Assembly (NCBI RefSeq): GCF_018780385.1
Contig: NZ_JADMJO010000080.1
Span: 1-56,551, forward strand
Reading direction: 5' to 3'
DNA: 56,551 nucleotides
Origin: Hydrogenophaga sp.
GTDB taxonomy: Bacteria; Pseudomonadota; Gammaproteobacteria; Burkholderiales; Burkholderiaceae_C
The translations under genes and the position numbers were made by a program. The notes beneath the pieces are model-generated. The model was given only the letters and a program-made list of their open reading frames with translations, did no database searches and was not told the DNA's origin. Positions 43,363-51,510 of this stretch are shown here, piece by piece (position 1 is the stretch's first letter; each line of letters begins with the position of its first letter).

Positions 43363-44156
43363 GCTTCTTCTCCGGTGGTGATGGGCATTGGTCGCTCGGT
43401 CGACTCGAAGCTGTCCGCAAAAGTGAAATATATCGAGGTGTGAAACATCGAGGCCATCAACAGGACAGCCGGGTACAAAACGAAGTTGAGCGCGGTCGCG
43501 CCGCCCAGCAAGGCGCCGAGCAGGCTCATGAGCAGGCCCACCAGCATGAACACGCCGACCCAACCCAGCGAATACATGAGCATCGCGCCCTTGTTGCCCC
43601 AGCAGGCCATGAAGCTGAAGAACAGGCTCTTGCCCGGGCTCACGCCGTGCCAGTGCACCAGGGCCGGTGCATGCCAGAAGGCCATGAGCACCGGCAGGTA
43701 GACCACCAGGCCCGCCAGCAGGCCCTGATTGGCCAGCGAGGCCCGCACCACGTCGGCCGTGACTTCACCTGCATTCGGGTCCACGGGAGGCGCTTCACCG
43801 GCAAACAGCGTGGCCACGCCCAACACCAGCAACAGGCCCGCGGCGTACATCGCACCGAGGACGAGCATGTTGCGGGTCTGCACCGGCGTGCCTCGAAGGC
43901 CGGAGATCAGCGTGGACGGCATGGGGAAACGGCCCTGCACGGCTTCGCGCGTGGCCGCCATCAGCCCCAGCGTGGCCGCCGGCACCAGTGCCAGCGAGAT
44001 CATCGTGCCCAGCAGCGGAATGAGCGAGAGCACCGAGACGGTGGCCATGAACATGAAGAACAGGCCGGACATGGCCAGCGGCTGGCGGAAGAAGGTCTTA
44101 GCGCCCAGCTTGACCCACTGCAGGCCGGTGCGGGCGGGAACGAGGTGGAGTTTCAT
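43359..44156 (-). CDS. BPSS1780-family membrane protein
   Basis: A 265-residue inner-membrane protein with six or so hydrophobic helices. The N-terminus MKLHLVPARTGLQWVKLGAK followed by TFFRQPLAMSGLFFMFMATV is the recognisable signature of this betaproteobacterial family. Its role is not known. The gene overlaps thrB upstream by four bases and the FecR-type gene downstream by four bases, so the three are translated as a chain. Next to thrB it is a conserved neighbourhood in Burkholderiales as far as I recall. Confidence 0.88.
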   Translation of the reverse strand: MKLHLVPARTGLQWVKLGAKTFFRQPLAMSGLFFMFMATVSVLSLIPLLGTMISLALVPAATLGLMAATREAVQGRFPMPSTLISGLRGTPVQTRNMLVLGAMYAAGLLLVLGVATLFAGEAPPVDPNAGEVTADVVRASLANQGLLAGLVVYLPVLMAFWHAPALVHWHGVSPGKSLFFSFMACWGNKGAMLMYSLGWVGVFMLVGLLMSLLGALLGGATALNFVLYPAVLLMASMFHTSIYFTFADSFESTERPMPITTGEEA

Positions 44157-45184
44157 GCGGTCACGGGTTGGGGCGCTGTGGCGGAAGCAGCGGCATCGAG
44201 CAGCTGCACCGACAGGTGGCGCGCGTGGGTGACGCGGTCGCGCAGCACGCGTTCGAAATGGGTGGGGTCGTGGGCCTGCAGCATGGCGGCCTCGCGGGGC
44301 AGGTGCAGGTCCCAGAGGCGGGAGATCCAGAAACGCAGGGCGCCGGCGCGCAGCATGGCCGGCAGCAGGCTGCGCTCGGCCGTGCTCAGCGGCCGCACCG
44401 CCTGGTAAGCCGCCAGCAGGGCCCGTGCGCGAGCCGCGTCGTGGCTGCCGTCGGTGGCGTCCTGGCTGTGGTGCACGCACCAGTCGTTGAGGCAGACCGC
44501 GATGTCGAACAGGAAGGTGTCGCAGCCGGCGAAATAGAAATCGAAGAAGCCGGTGAGCTCGCCAGCTTCGAACATCACGTTGTCGCGGAACAGGTCGGCG
44601 TGGATCGGGCCGCGTGGCAGGGCGGTGTAGGCCGCACTGGCCGCCACATGGTTCTGGTACGCCAGTTCGGTGCGGATCAGGTCGGCCTGCGGCGCGCTCA
44701 GAAAGGGCAGCACCACCGGGACGGTTTCGTTCCACCACGGCAGACCGCGCAGGTTGGGCTGGCTCAGGGGGAAGTCGCGCCCGGCCAGGTGCATGCGCGC
44801 CAGCATGGCGCCCACCGCTTCGCAATGCGCCACGCCTGGGGTCAGCTCGCTTTTGCCGCGCAGCTTGTCCACCACGGCGGCGGGCTTGCCTTGCACCGTG
44901 TGCAGGATCTCGCCGCTGGCGGTGGCGGCCGGGTCGGGTACCGGGATGCCTTGGCCCGCCAGAAACTTCATGAGGTGCAGGTAGAACGGCAGTTGCTCGA
45001 AACCCAGCCGTTCGAACACGGTGAGCACGTGCTCCAGCGTGGCGCCCTCACGCTCGCTGGTCACGAAGTAGTTGGTGTTTTCAATGCCGCCCTGGATGCC
45101 CCGCAGTTCGGTGAGGTCTCCCAGATCCAGGGTGTGCAGCAGGGCAGCGGCTTCCGCGAACGCGACTTCGGTGTAAACGGCCAT
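44153..45184 (-). CDS. thrB: Homoserine kinase (ThrB2 type)
   Basis: A 343-residue choline-kinase-fold enzyme phosphorylating homoserine on the way to threonine. It has the phosphate-anchoring GIQGGIENTNYFV near the N-terminus, FLAGQGIPVPDP, the Brenner-type catalytic loop GPIHADLFRDNVMF, and FFDFYFAGCDTFLFD with the metal-binding Asp. This is the APH-like enzyme of beta- and gammaproteobacteria, unrelated to the GHMP homoserine kinase of E. coli. It starts 11 bp after a DUF2782 gene and overlaps the next membrane-protein gene. Confidence 0.95.
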   Translation of the reverse strand: MAVYTEVAFAEAAALLHTLDLGDLTELRGIQGGIENTNYFVTSEREGATLEHVLTVFERLGFEQLPFYLHLMKFLAGQGIPVPDPAATASGEILHTVQGKPAAVVDKLRGKSELTPGVAHCEAVGAMLARMHLAGRDFPLSQPNLRGLPWWNETVPVVLPFLSAPQADLIRTELAYQNHVAASAAYTALPRGPIHADLFRDNVMFEAGELTGFFDFYFAGCDTFLFDIAVCLNDWCVHHSQDATDGSHDAARARALLAAYQAVRPLSTAERSLLPAMLRAGALRFWISRLWDLHLPREAAMLQAHDPTHFERVLRDRVTHARHLSVQLLDAAASATAPQPVTA

Positions 45185-45195
45185 GAAACGCGCGA

Positions 45196-45531
45196 TCAGA
45201 AGTTCAGGATGCGCCAGCTGCTGCGACCGGCATTGCCGGTGCGCTTGCCACCGACTTCGCCGGTGCCTGATCCGTTCGTGTCGGGGTTGATCTGGTAGGC
45301 CGGCGCGCCGTTCTTGGGTTGCACCTCGATGCTTTTTGTCTCGCCGCCCACGCGCACCTCGTCAATGCGGGTGAGCGCGTCTTCGTTGGTGATGCGTTCG
45401 ATGCGATCGCGTGGCGAGACCGGCTGGGGCGGCTGCTCCACCGGGGCGGTCTGGGCCTGGGCGGCCGAGGCCAAGGTGAGGCCCGCCACCAGGGCGAGGG
45501 CGGAGAGCAGGCGTGGGGTGTGGGCGTTCAT
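45196..45531 (-). CDS. DUF2782 domain protein
   Basis: A 111-residue exported protein with a signal peptide ending at SAAQAQTAP, then a small acidic beta domain (RIERITNEDALTRIDEVRVG, TKSIEVQPKNGAPAYQI) and a Gly-rich tail ending SSWRILNF. DUF2782 proteins are short periplasmic proteins of unknown role, often found next to thrB and polA in beta- and gammaproteobacteria, as here. It heads the thrB operon and diverges from polA across 91 bp. Confidence 0.88.
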   Translation of the reverse strand: MNAHTPRLLSALALVAGLTLASAAQAQTAPVEQPPQPVSPRDRIERITNEDALTRIDEVRVGGETKSIEVQPKNGAPAYQINPDTNGSGTGEVGGKRTGNAGRSSWRILNF

Positions 45532-45610
45532 GCCTCATTGTAGGCAGGGGGGGCCTGCGGCGCACGCGAAGGGCCAAGCGACCGGCCTTCGGAGGGGGCT
45601 CGATCTCCCC

Positions 45611-45616
45611 GACAAT
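45611..45616 (+). promoter_or_regulatory. polA -10 box with leaderless spacing
   Basis: GACAAT ends six bases before the polA ATG, the same arrangement as TACAAT before uvrD. A weak TTCGGA lies 17 bp upstream. No Shine-Dalgarno sequence is visible. Confidence 0.42.
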
Positions 45617-45622
45617 GCTCGC

Positions 45623-48472
45623 ATGTCCGACGTAACATCCCCCGCCCCCGCCCCCGCCCCCACCCCCACCCCCACCCTGTTGCTGGTCGACGGCTCCAGC
45701 TACCTCTACCGCGCGTTCTTTGCTGGCGGCGAATCGATGAGCACCAAGCTCCCCGATGGCACGGAGCTGAAAACCGGCGCCATACGCATCATGATCAACA
45801 TGATGCAGAAGCTGCGCAAGGATGTGCGCGCCGATTACGCGGCCTGCGTGTTCGACGCCAAGGGCCCGACCTTTCGCGACGCGCTCTACCCCGAATACAA
45901 GGCCAACCGCTCGCCCATGCCCGACGACCTGCGCGCGCAGATCGGGCCGATTCACGAGGTGGTGAAGCTGCTGGGCTGGAAGGTGTTGGACGTGCCCGGC
46001 GTGGAGGCCGACGACGTGATCGGCACGCTCGCGCACGTGGCGGCGCAGCAGGGCATCACCTGCATCATCTCCAGCGGCGACAAGGACCTGAGCCAGCTCG
46101 TCAACGAGCACATCACCGTGATCGACACGATGAACGACCGCAAGCGCGATGTGGCCGGCGTGACGGCGGAATTTGGCGTGCCGCCGAGCCTGATGCTGGA
46201 CTACCAGACCCTGGTGGGCGACCAGGTGGACAACGTGCCCGGCGTGCCCAAGGTGGGCCCGAAGACGGCGGTGAAGTGGCTGATGGAATACGGCTCGCTG
46301 GAGGCGCTGGTGGCGCGCGCGGGCGAGATCAAGGGCGCGGCGGGTGAGAACCTGCGCAATGCGCTCGACTGGCTGCCCAAGGGGCGCGAGCTGCTCACCA
46401 TCAAGACCGATTGCGATCTGAAGGAACACATCGACGGGCTGCCCGCGCTGGACGCGATCGCCATCGGCGGACAGGACTCCGAGGCACTCATCGTCTTCGG
46501 CGAGCGCTACGGCTTCAAGGGCCTGGTCAAGGCGCTGGTGCAGCATCAGACGCCGCCCGAGCTGATCGAGGAACAGCAGGCCAAGACCAAGGCCAAAGGC
46601 AAGGCGGGCGACGGATCGCCGGGTCTGTTCGATGAGCCTGACCTTGGCGGCAGCGCCGAGCGCGTTACCAACCTGAAGTACGACACCATCGTCGACTGGG
46701 CGATGTTCGATGACTGGCTGCAGCGCGTGCTGGCCGCCGAGCTGGTGGCGGTGGACACCGAGACCACCTCGCTCGACGAAATGCGCGCGGAAATCGTGGG
46801 CATCAGCTTCAGCGTGAAGCCGGGCGAGGCGGCTTACATCCCGCTGCGCCACAGTGGGCCGGATGCGCCCGAGCAACTGCCTTTCGACGAGGTGCTGGCC
46901 AAACTCAAGCCCTGGCTGGAGGACGGCAGCAGGAAGAAGCTCGGCCAGCACATCAAGTACGACCGCCACGTGTTCGCCAACCACGGCATCGAAGTGCAGG
47001 GGTACGCGCACGACACCATGCTGCAGAGCTACGTGCTCGAGGTGCACAAGCCGCACGGCCTGGCCAGTCTGGCCGAGCGCCACCTGGGCCGCCAGGGCAT
47101 CAACTACGAAGACCTGTGCGGCAAGGGCGCGCACCAGATCCCGTTCGCGCAGGTCGACGTGGCCAAGGCCTCCGAATACTCGTGCGAGGACAGCGACCAG
47201 ACGCTGGACGTGCACCTGACGCTCTGGCCCCAGCTGGAGGCGAACGAAAAGCTGCGCTTCGTCTACCAGCTGGAGATGGAGAGCAGCGAGGCGCTCTACC
47301 GCATCGAACGCAACGGCGTGCTGATCGACGCGCCCATGCTGGCCGCGCAAAGCCACGAACTGGGCCAGCGCATCGTGGCGCTGGAGCAGGAGGCCTATGC
47401 CATCGCGGGCCAGCCGTTCAACCTGGGCAGTCCCAAGCAACTGGGCGAAATCTTCTTCGACAAACTGGGCCTGCCGGTGATCAAGAAGACCGCGACCGGC
47501 GCGCGCAGCACCGACGAAGAGGTGCTGGAAAAACTCGCCGAAGACTACCCACTGCCGGCCAAAATCCTGGAGCACCGCGGTCTTTCCAAACTCAAGGGCA
47601 CCTACACCGACAAGCTCGCGCAACTGGCGCTGCCGCGCACCGGCCGTGTGCACACGCACTACGCGCAGGCCGTGGCGGTGACCGGTCGCCTCTCCAGCAA
47701 CGACCCGAACCTGCAGAACATCCCTGTTCGCACACCGGAAGGCCGGCGCGTGCGCGAAGCCTTCGTGGCGCCGGCCGGCCACGTGATCGCCAGCGCCGAT
47801 TACTCGCAGATCGAGCTGCGCATCATGGCCCACATCAGCGGCGACGAGGCGCTGTTGCGCGCCTTCCACGAAGGGCTGGACGTGCACCGCGCGACCGCCG
47901 CCGAGGTGTTCGGTGTGGAGACGGCGCAGGTCAGCAGCGAGCAGCGCCGCTATGCCAAGGTGATCAATTTCGGCCTGATCTACGGCATGAGTGCCTTTGG
48001 CCTGGCCAAGGCGCTGGCCATCGACAACACCGCGGCCAAAAATTACATCCAGCGCTACTTCGAACGCTTCGAGGGCGTGAAGCGCTACATGGACGAGACG
48101 CGGCAGAGGGCCAAAGCGCAGGGCTACGTGGAGACGGTGTTCGGTCGGCGTCTGGTGCTGCCGAGCATCCAGGCGGCAAAAGGTGCGCTGTTGTCCTCGC
48201 TGGAGCGGCAGGCCGTCAACGCACCCATGCAGGGCACGGCGGCCGACCTCATCAAGCTCAGCATGGTGGCGGTGCAGAAGGCGCTGGACGAGCAGCAGCG
48301 CGGTACGAAGATGATCATGCAGGTGCACGATGAACTGGTGTTCGAGGTGCCCGAAGCGGAGGTGGACTGGCTCAGGACCGAGATCCCGCGCCTGATGGCG
48401 GGCGTGGCTGAGCTCAAGGTGCCGCTGCTGGCGGAAGTGGGCGTGGGACCCAACTGGGACAAAGCGCATTGA
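45623..48472 (+). CDS. polA: DNA polymerase I
   Basis: A 949-residue polymerase with all three domains. The 5' nuclease comes first (LLLVDGSSYLYRAFFAG, VFDAKGPTFRDALYPEYKA, DKDLSQLV, GDQVDNVPGVPKVGPKTA). The 3'-5' proofreading domain is active-looking, with the DxE pair in VDTETTSLDE and YSCEDSDQT. The polymerase has motif A ADYSQIELRIMAHIS, motif B RRYAKVINFGLIYGMSAFGLA (core RYAKVINFGLIYGMS) and motif C QVHDELVFE. The first 20 residues carry a Pro-Ala-Thr repeat coded by a C-rich 6-bp tandem array, which is unusual for PolA. The ATG at 45623 follows a GACAAT box by six bases. Confidence 0.96.
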   Translation: MSDVTSPAPAPAPTPTPTLLLVDGSSYLYRAFFAGGESMSTKLPDGTELKTGAIRIMINMMQKLRKDVRADYAACVFDAKGPTFRDALYPEYKANRSPMPDDLRAQIGPIHEVVKLLGWKVLDVPGVEADDVIGTLAHVAAQQGITCIISSGDKDLSQLVNEHITVIDTMNDRKRDVAGVTAEFGVPPSLMLDYQTLVGDQVDNVPGVPKVGPKTAVKWLMEYGSLEALVARAGEIKGAAGENLRNALDWLPKGRELLTIKTDCDLKEHIDGLPALDAIAIGGQDSEALIVFGERYGFKGLVKALVQHQTPPELIEEQQAKTKAKGKAGDGSPGLFDEPDLGGSAERVTNLKYDTIVDWAMFDDWLQRVLAAELVAVDTETTSLDEMRAEIVGISFSVKPGEAAYIPLRHSGPDAPEQLPFDEVLAKLKPWLEDGSRKKLGQHIKYDRHVFANHGIEVQGYAHDTMLQSYVLEVHKPHGLASLAERHLGRQGINYEDLCGKGAHQIPFAQVDVAKASEYSCEDSDQTLDVHLTLWPQLEANEKLRFVYQLEMESSEALYRIERNGVLIDAPMLAAQSHELGQRIVALEQEAYAIAGQPFNLGSPKQLGEIFFDKLGLPVIKKTATGARSTDEEVLEKLAEDYPLPAKILEHRGLSKLKGTYTDKLAQLALPRTGRVHTHYAQAVAVTGRLSSNDPNLQNIPVRTPEGRRVREAFVAPAGHVIASADYSQIELRIMAHISGDEALLRAFHEGLDVHRATAAEVFGVETAQVSSEQRRYAKVINFGLIYGMSAFGLAKALAIDNTAAKNYIQRYFERFEGVKRYMDETRQRAKAQGYVETVFGRRLVLPSIQAAKGALLSSLERQAVNAPMQGTAADLIKLSMVAVQKALDEQQRGTKMIMQVHDELVFEVPEAEVDWLRTEIPRLMAGVAELKVPLLAEVGVGPNWDKAH

Positions 48473-48473
48473 T

Positions 48474-49667
48474 ATGGAACACCCCCGCCGCGCGTTCCTG
48501 TGCGCCGGCCTGGCTGTGGCGGGCTGGCCTGCATGGGCGCAGACCGACGACAAGTGGGGTGCGCAGCGCGGATACCCGGAGAGCCGCTCCAGCTTCGAGC
48601 GCCTTCCAGAATTCCGCGTGGGCAATTATTCGGGCGGCCACGAACGTTCGATCCGCCACCACGTGATCCGCGCGGGCGGCGTTGCGGCGCCCTGGAACGA
48701 GACGCCGGTGAACGATTTCCACTACCGGTGGGCGGGGTGGCGAAAGACGCCCGACCAATACCTGGCGCAGTGGCCCGTCACCGGTCTGCTGATCGCACGC
48801 GACGGCAACATCCTCTTTGAGCGCTACCGCTTCGCGCGCCAGCCGTCCATGCGCTTGCAGAGCTGGTCCATGGCCAAGAGCGTGAGCTCGTTGTTGCTGG
48901 GCATCTGCCTGGACCGCGGGCTCATTGCGTCGCTGGACGATCCGGCCGCCCGATACGTGCCCGAACTCGAAGGCACTCTGCACGGCGAGACCACATTGCG
49001 CCACCTGGCCAACATGTGCAGCGGCGCCGATGTGGTGCACCAGCGGGACAACGCCACCCTCTACCCGGGCGCGCTGTTGGGCCGGGACCCGGACATCGCA
49101 CGCACGGTGAAGGCCTGGAACCAGCGCGGCGAGCCTTCGGGCGCGCGCTTCAACTACAACGAGCTGTGCCCGCTGGCTCTGGGCATGGTGATGCGTCGCG
49201 TCACGGGCGGGACGATGTCGACGTTTGCCGAACAGGCCTTGTGGCGGCCCTTGGGCGCCGAGGCGCCGGCCACCTGGTTCACCGACGCGCGCGGCGCCGA
49301 GTTCAACTGCATCGGCTTCGCCGCGCGGCTGCGCGACTGGGCGCGCCTGGGCCAGCTGGTCGCGCAGCGGGGCCGCGGGCCGGAGGGCCAAGCCATCGTC
49401 AGCGAGGCCTGGATCAACGAATGCACCTCCTGGGGCAGCGGTGATGCTGCGGTGCGCTATGGCTGGGCGCGGCCCGCGGTGGGGTACAAGGCCTTGTTCT
49501 GGCATTCGCGTGCCGACGGCTCCCGGCCGGCCATGCACGGGCACCACGGCCAGCGCGTGCTGGTCGACATGCCCACGCGCACCGTGCTCGTGCAGACGGC
49601 GGTCGACCAGCAGGGTCTGTGGGAGCAAGAGTTGCTGGACATGTTCGACGCCGCCACGCGGGTTTGA
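48474..49667 (+). CDS. Serine hydrolase of the beta-lactamase class C / 6-aminohexanoate-dimer hydrolase type
   Basis: A 397-residue exported protein (signal peptide ends near PAWAQTDDK). The acyl-enzyme motif SMAKSVSSLL gives S132-x-x-K135, the Tyr motif is YNE (228-230), and MHGHHGQRVLVD near the C-terminus stands where KTG sits in beta-lactamases. The His-Gly form is typical of NylB-like esterases/amidases, so it is unlikely to be a true beta-lactamase. It starts one base after the polA stop, so it is probably co-transcribed with polA, which is unusual for an exported enzyme. Confidence 0.88.
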   Translation: MEHPRRAFLCAGLAVAGWPAWAQTDDKWGAQRGYPESRSSFERLPEFRVGNYSGGHERSIRHHVIRAGGVAAPWNETPVNDFHYRWAGWRKTPDQYLAQWPVTGLLIARDGNILFERYRFARQPSMRLQSWSMAKSVSSLLLGICLDRGLIASLDDPAARYVPELEGTLHGETTLRHLANMCSGADVVHQRDNATLYPGALLGRDPDIARTVKAWNQRGEPSGARFNYNELCPLALGMVMRRVTGGTMSTFAEQALWRPLGAEAPATWFTDARGAEFNCIGFAARLRDWARLGQLVAQRGRGPEGQAIVSEAWINECTSWGSGDAAVRYGWARPAVGYKALFWHSRADGSRPAMHGHHGQRVLVDMPTRTVLVQTAVDQQGLWEQELLDMFDAATRV

Positions 49668-49715
49668 CGGCCGTGGCAGACTGGGTCGACCCCATCCAGA
49701 CAAGGAGACACCCGC

Positions 49716-50624
49716 ATGCTCAATGACCCGCACGACCAACATGCCCAGGACCTCGGTGCCCTGCTGCCCGGCCAGTCGAATGAACACGGCACCACCCGCC
49801 GCACCGCTCTGAAGGCGGCGCTGGGCGTGGGTTACGCCGCGTCTGCCTTGCCACTGATGGCGCAGACAGCGATCCGGACGCCGTCCGACGGCCTCACCGT
49901 GGGCGAGGTCATGATCGACGTCAACGGTTACAAGATGCCGGCTTACCGCGCCGCGCCCGCCGGCAAGACCGGCCTGCCGGTGGTGCTGGTGCTCTCGGAA
50001 ATCTTCGGCGTGCACGAATACATCGCCGACACCGCCCGCCGATTCGCCAAGGCCGGTTATCTGGCGATTGCGCCCGAGCTGTTCGTGCGTCAGGGCGACG
50101 CGCAGAGCTATGGCGAGATCGCCAAGCTGATCGCCGAGGTGGTGTCCAAGGTGCCCGATGCCCAGGTGATGGCCGATCTGGACGCCACGGTGAAATGGGC
50201 CGCGGCCAACGGCGGCGACGCCGCCAAGGTGGGCCTGACCGGTTTCTGCTGGGGCGGGCGCCACGTGTGGCTGTACGCGGGCCACAACCCGGCGGTGAAG
50301 GCCGGCGTGGCCTGGTACGGCCGCCTGACAGGCGAGTCGACGCCCCTCAATCCAAAGCACCCGGTGGACGTGGCCGCCCAGCTCAAGGGCCCCGTGCTGG
50401 GTCTCTATGGCAGCGCCGACACAGGTATCCCCCTTGACACGGTTGATAAGATGAAGGCTGCTCTGGCGGCGGGCACTCCGGCCGCCAAAGCGTCGACCTT
50501 TGTGGTCTACCCCGAGGCACCGCACGCCTTCCATGCCGACTACCGCCCGAGTTTCCGCAAGGAACCGGCCGAAGACGGCTGGAACCGTGCACTGGCGTGG
50601 TTCAAGCAGCACGGCGTGGCCTGA
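49716..50624 (+). CDS. Exported dienelactone hydrolase family protein
   Basis: A 302-residue alpha/beta hydrolase of the DLH family with a twin-arginine-type leader (TTRRTALKAALGVGYAASAL). The nucleophile Cys is in TGFCWGGRHVW, the Asp in YGSADTGIP and the His in PEAPHAFHADYRP. LSEIFGVHEYIADTARRFAK is a family signature. AAGGAG precedes the start. True dienelactone hydrolases are cytoplasmic, so this exported form likely cleaves another ester or lactone. A strong terminator follows. Confidence 0.9.
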   Translation: MLNDPHDQHAQDLGALLPGQSNEHGTTRRTALKAALGVGYAASALPLMAQTAIRTPSDGLTVGEVMIDVNGYKMPAYRAAPAGKTGLPVVLVLSEIFGVHEYIADTARRFAKAGYLAIAPELFVRQGDAQSYGEIAKLIAEVVSKVPDAQVMADLDATVKWAAANGGDAAKVGLTGFCWGGRHVWLYAGHNPAVKAGVAWYGRLTGESTPLNPKHPVDVAAQLKGPVLGLYGSADTGIPLDTVDKMKAALAAGTPAAKASTFVVYPEAPHAFHADYRPSFRKEPAEDGWNRALAWFKQHGVA

Positions 50625-50646
50625 GCTGCACCTTCGAGGGGAGCCG

Positions 50647-50671
50647 AGGCCGCTGAAAAGCGGCCTTTTTT
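50647..50671 (+). terminator. Rho-independent terminator after the dienelactone hydrolase gene
   Basis: AGGCCGCT-GAAA-AGCGGCCT forms a perfect 8-bp stem with a GAAA tetraloop, followed by five more Ts. It begins 23 bases after the stop codon. Confidence 0.95.
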
Positions 50672-50694
50672 GTGGATGAACTGAAAAGAACAAC

Positions 50695-51504
50695 ATGACC
50701 TTGTTGGCGATCCTGGTGGGTACCGTGGCGGCAGGTGTGGGCAGCGTCTGGCTGGCCGCGTTGATGGCGTTTGCGATGCTGGCGCGCTATACGCAGCACA
50801 TGCTCAGCATGGCCGCCGGTGCTCTGATGGCCACAGCCTTCATGCACCTGCTGCCCGAGGCGTTCGAGAGCGAGGCCGGCGCGCACGAGCTGTTTGCCAT
50901 GTTGCTCGGCGGGCTGGTGTTCTTCTTCCTGCTCGACAAGGCCGAGCTGTGGCACCACGGGCACGAGCACAACCACGGGCCGGCGCAGGCAGAAGCGCAT
51001 GGGGATCACGCCCACCATCACCACGACCATGGCCATGCGCACCACAACCACGGCCCGCGTTCTGGCGGCTGGGCGGTGCTGGCTGGTGACAGCGTGCATG
51101 CGTTTGGCGACGGCATCCTGATCGCTTCGGCTTTCCTGGCCGACATGCGCCTGGGCGTGATCACCTCGCTGGCGGTGCTGGCCCACGAAGTGCCGCACCA
51201 CATCGGTGACCTGGTGGTGCTGCGCCTCACCTCCGGCACCTCGCGCGCTGCGCTGGTCAAGGTCTCCATGGCGGGCACCGTCACCGCGCTGGGCGGGGTG
51301 GTGGGTTATTTCCTGGTGACGCAGTTGCAGGCCTACCTGCCGTTTTTCCTGGTGGCCGCGTCCAGCAGCTTTGTCTATGTGGCGCTGGCCGACCTGATTC
51401 CGCAACTGCAGAAGCAACTGGGCTTTCGGGACACGGTGGCGCAGGTGGTCTGGTTGCTGGCGGGCATCGTGCTGGTCACCTTGGTGAGCAGCCTGGCCCA
51501 CTGA
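50695..51504 (+). CDS. ZIP family divalent metal transporter
   Basis: A 269-residue membrane protein with eight predicted helices. The metal-binding helix IV carries DSVHAFGDGILIASAF and helix V LAVLAHEVPHHIGDLVVL, the conserved His/Glu/Asp pattern of ZIP importers for Zn, Fe or Mn. The loop between helices III and IV is very rich in His (HGDHAHHHHDHGHAHHNH), a metal-sensing or buffering segment. No metal regulator site (Zur or Fur box) was identified in the short gap after the terminator. Confidence 0.93.
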   Translation: MTLLAILVGTVAAGVGSVWLAALMAFAMLARYTQHMLSMAAGALMATAFMHLLPEAFESEAGAHELFAMLLGGLVFFFLLDKAELWHHGHEHNHGPAQAEAHGDHAHHHHDHGHAHHNHGPRSGGWAVLAGDSVHAFGDGILIASAFLADMRLGVITSLAVLAHEVPHHIGDLVVLRLTSGTSRAALVKVSMAGTVTALGGVVGYFLVTQLQAYLPFFLVAASSSFVYVALADLIPQLQKQLGFRDTVAQVVWLLAGIVLVTLVSSLAH

Positions 51505-51510
51505 CCCACA

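Noticed and set aside
45362..48625. A long open frame on the minus strand opposite polA
   Set aside because: It mirrors polA codon by codon and consists of His/Gln/Arg/Ala-rich sequence with no domain, as expected for the antisense of a high-GC gene.
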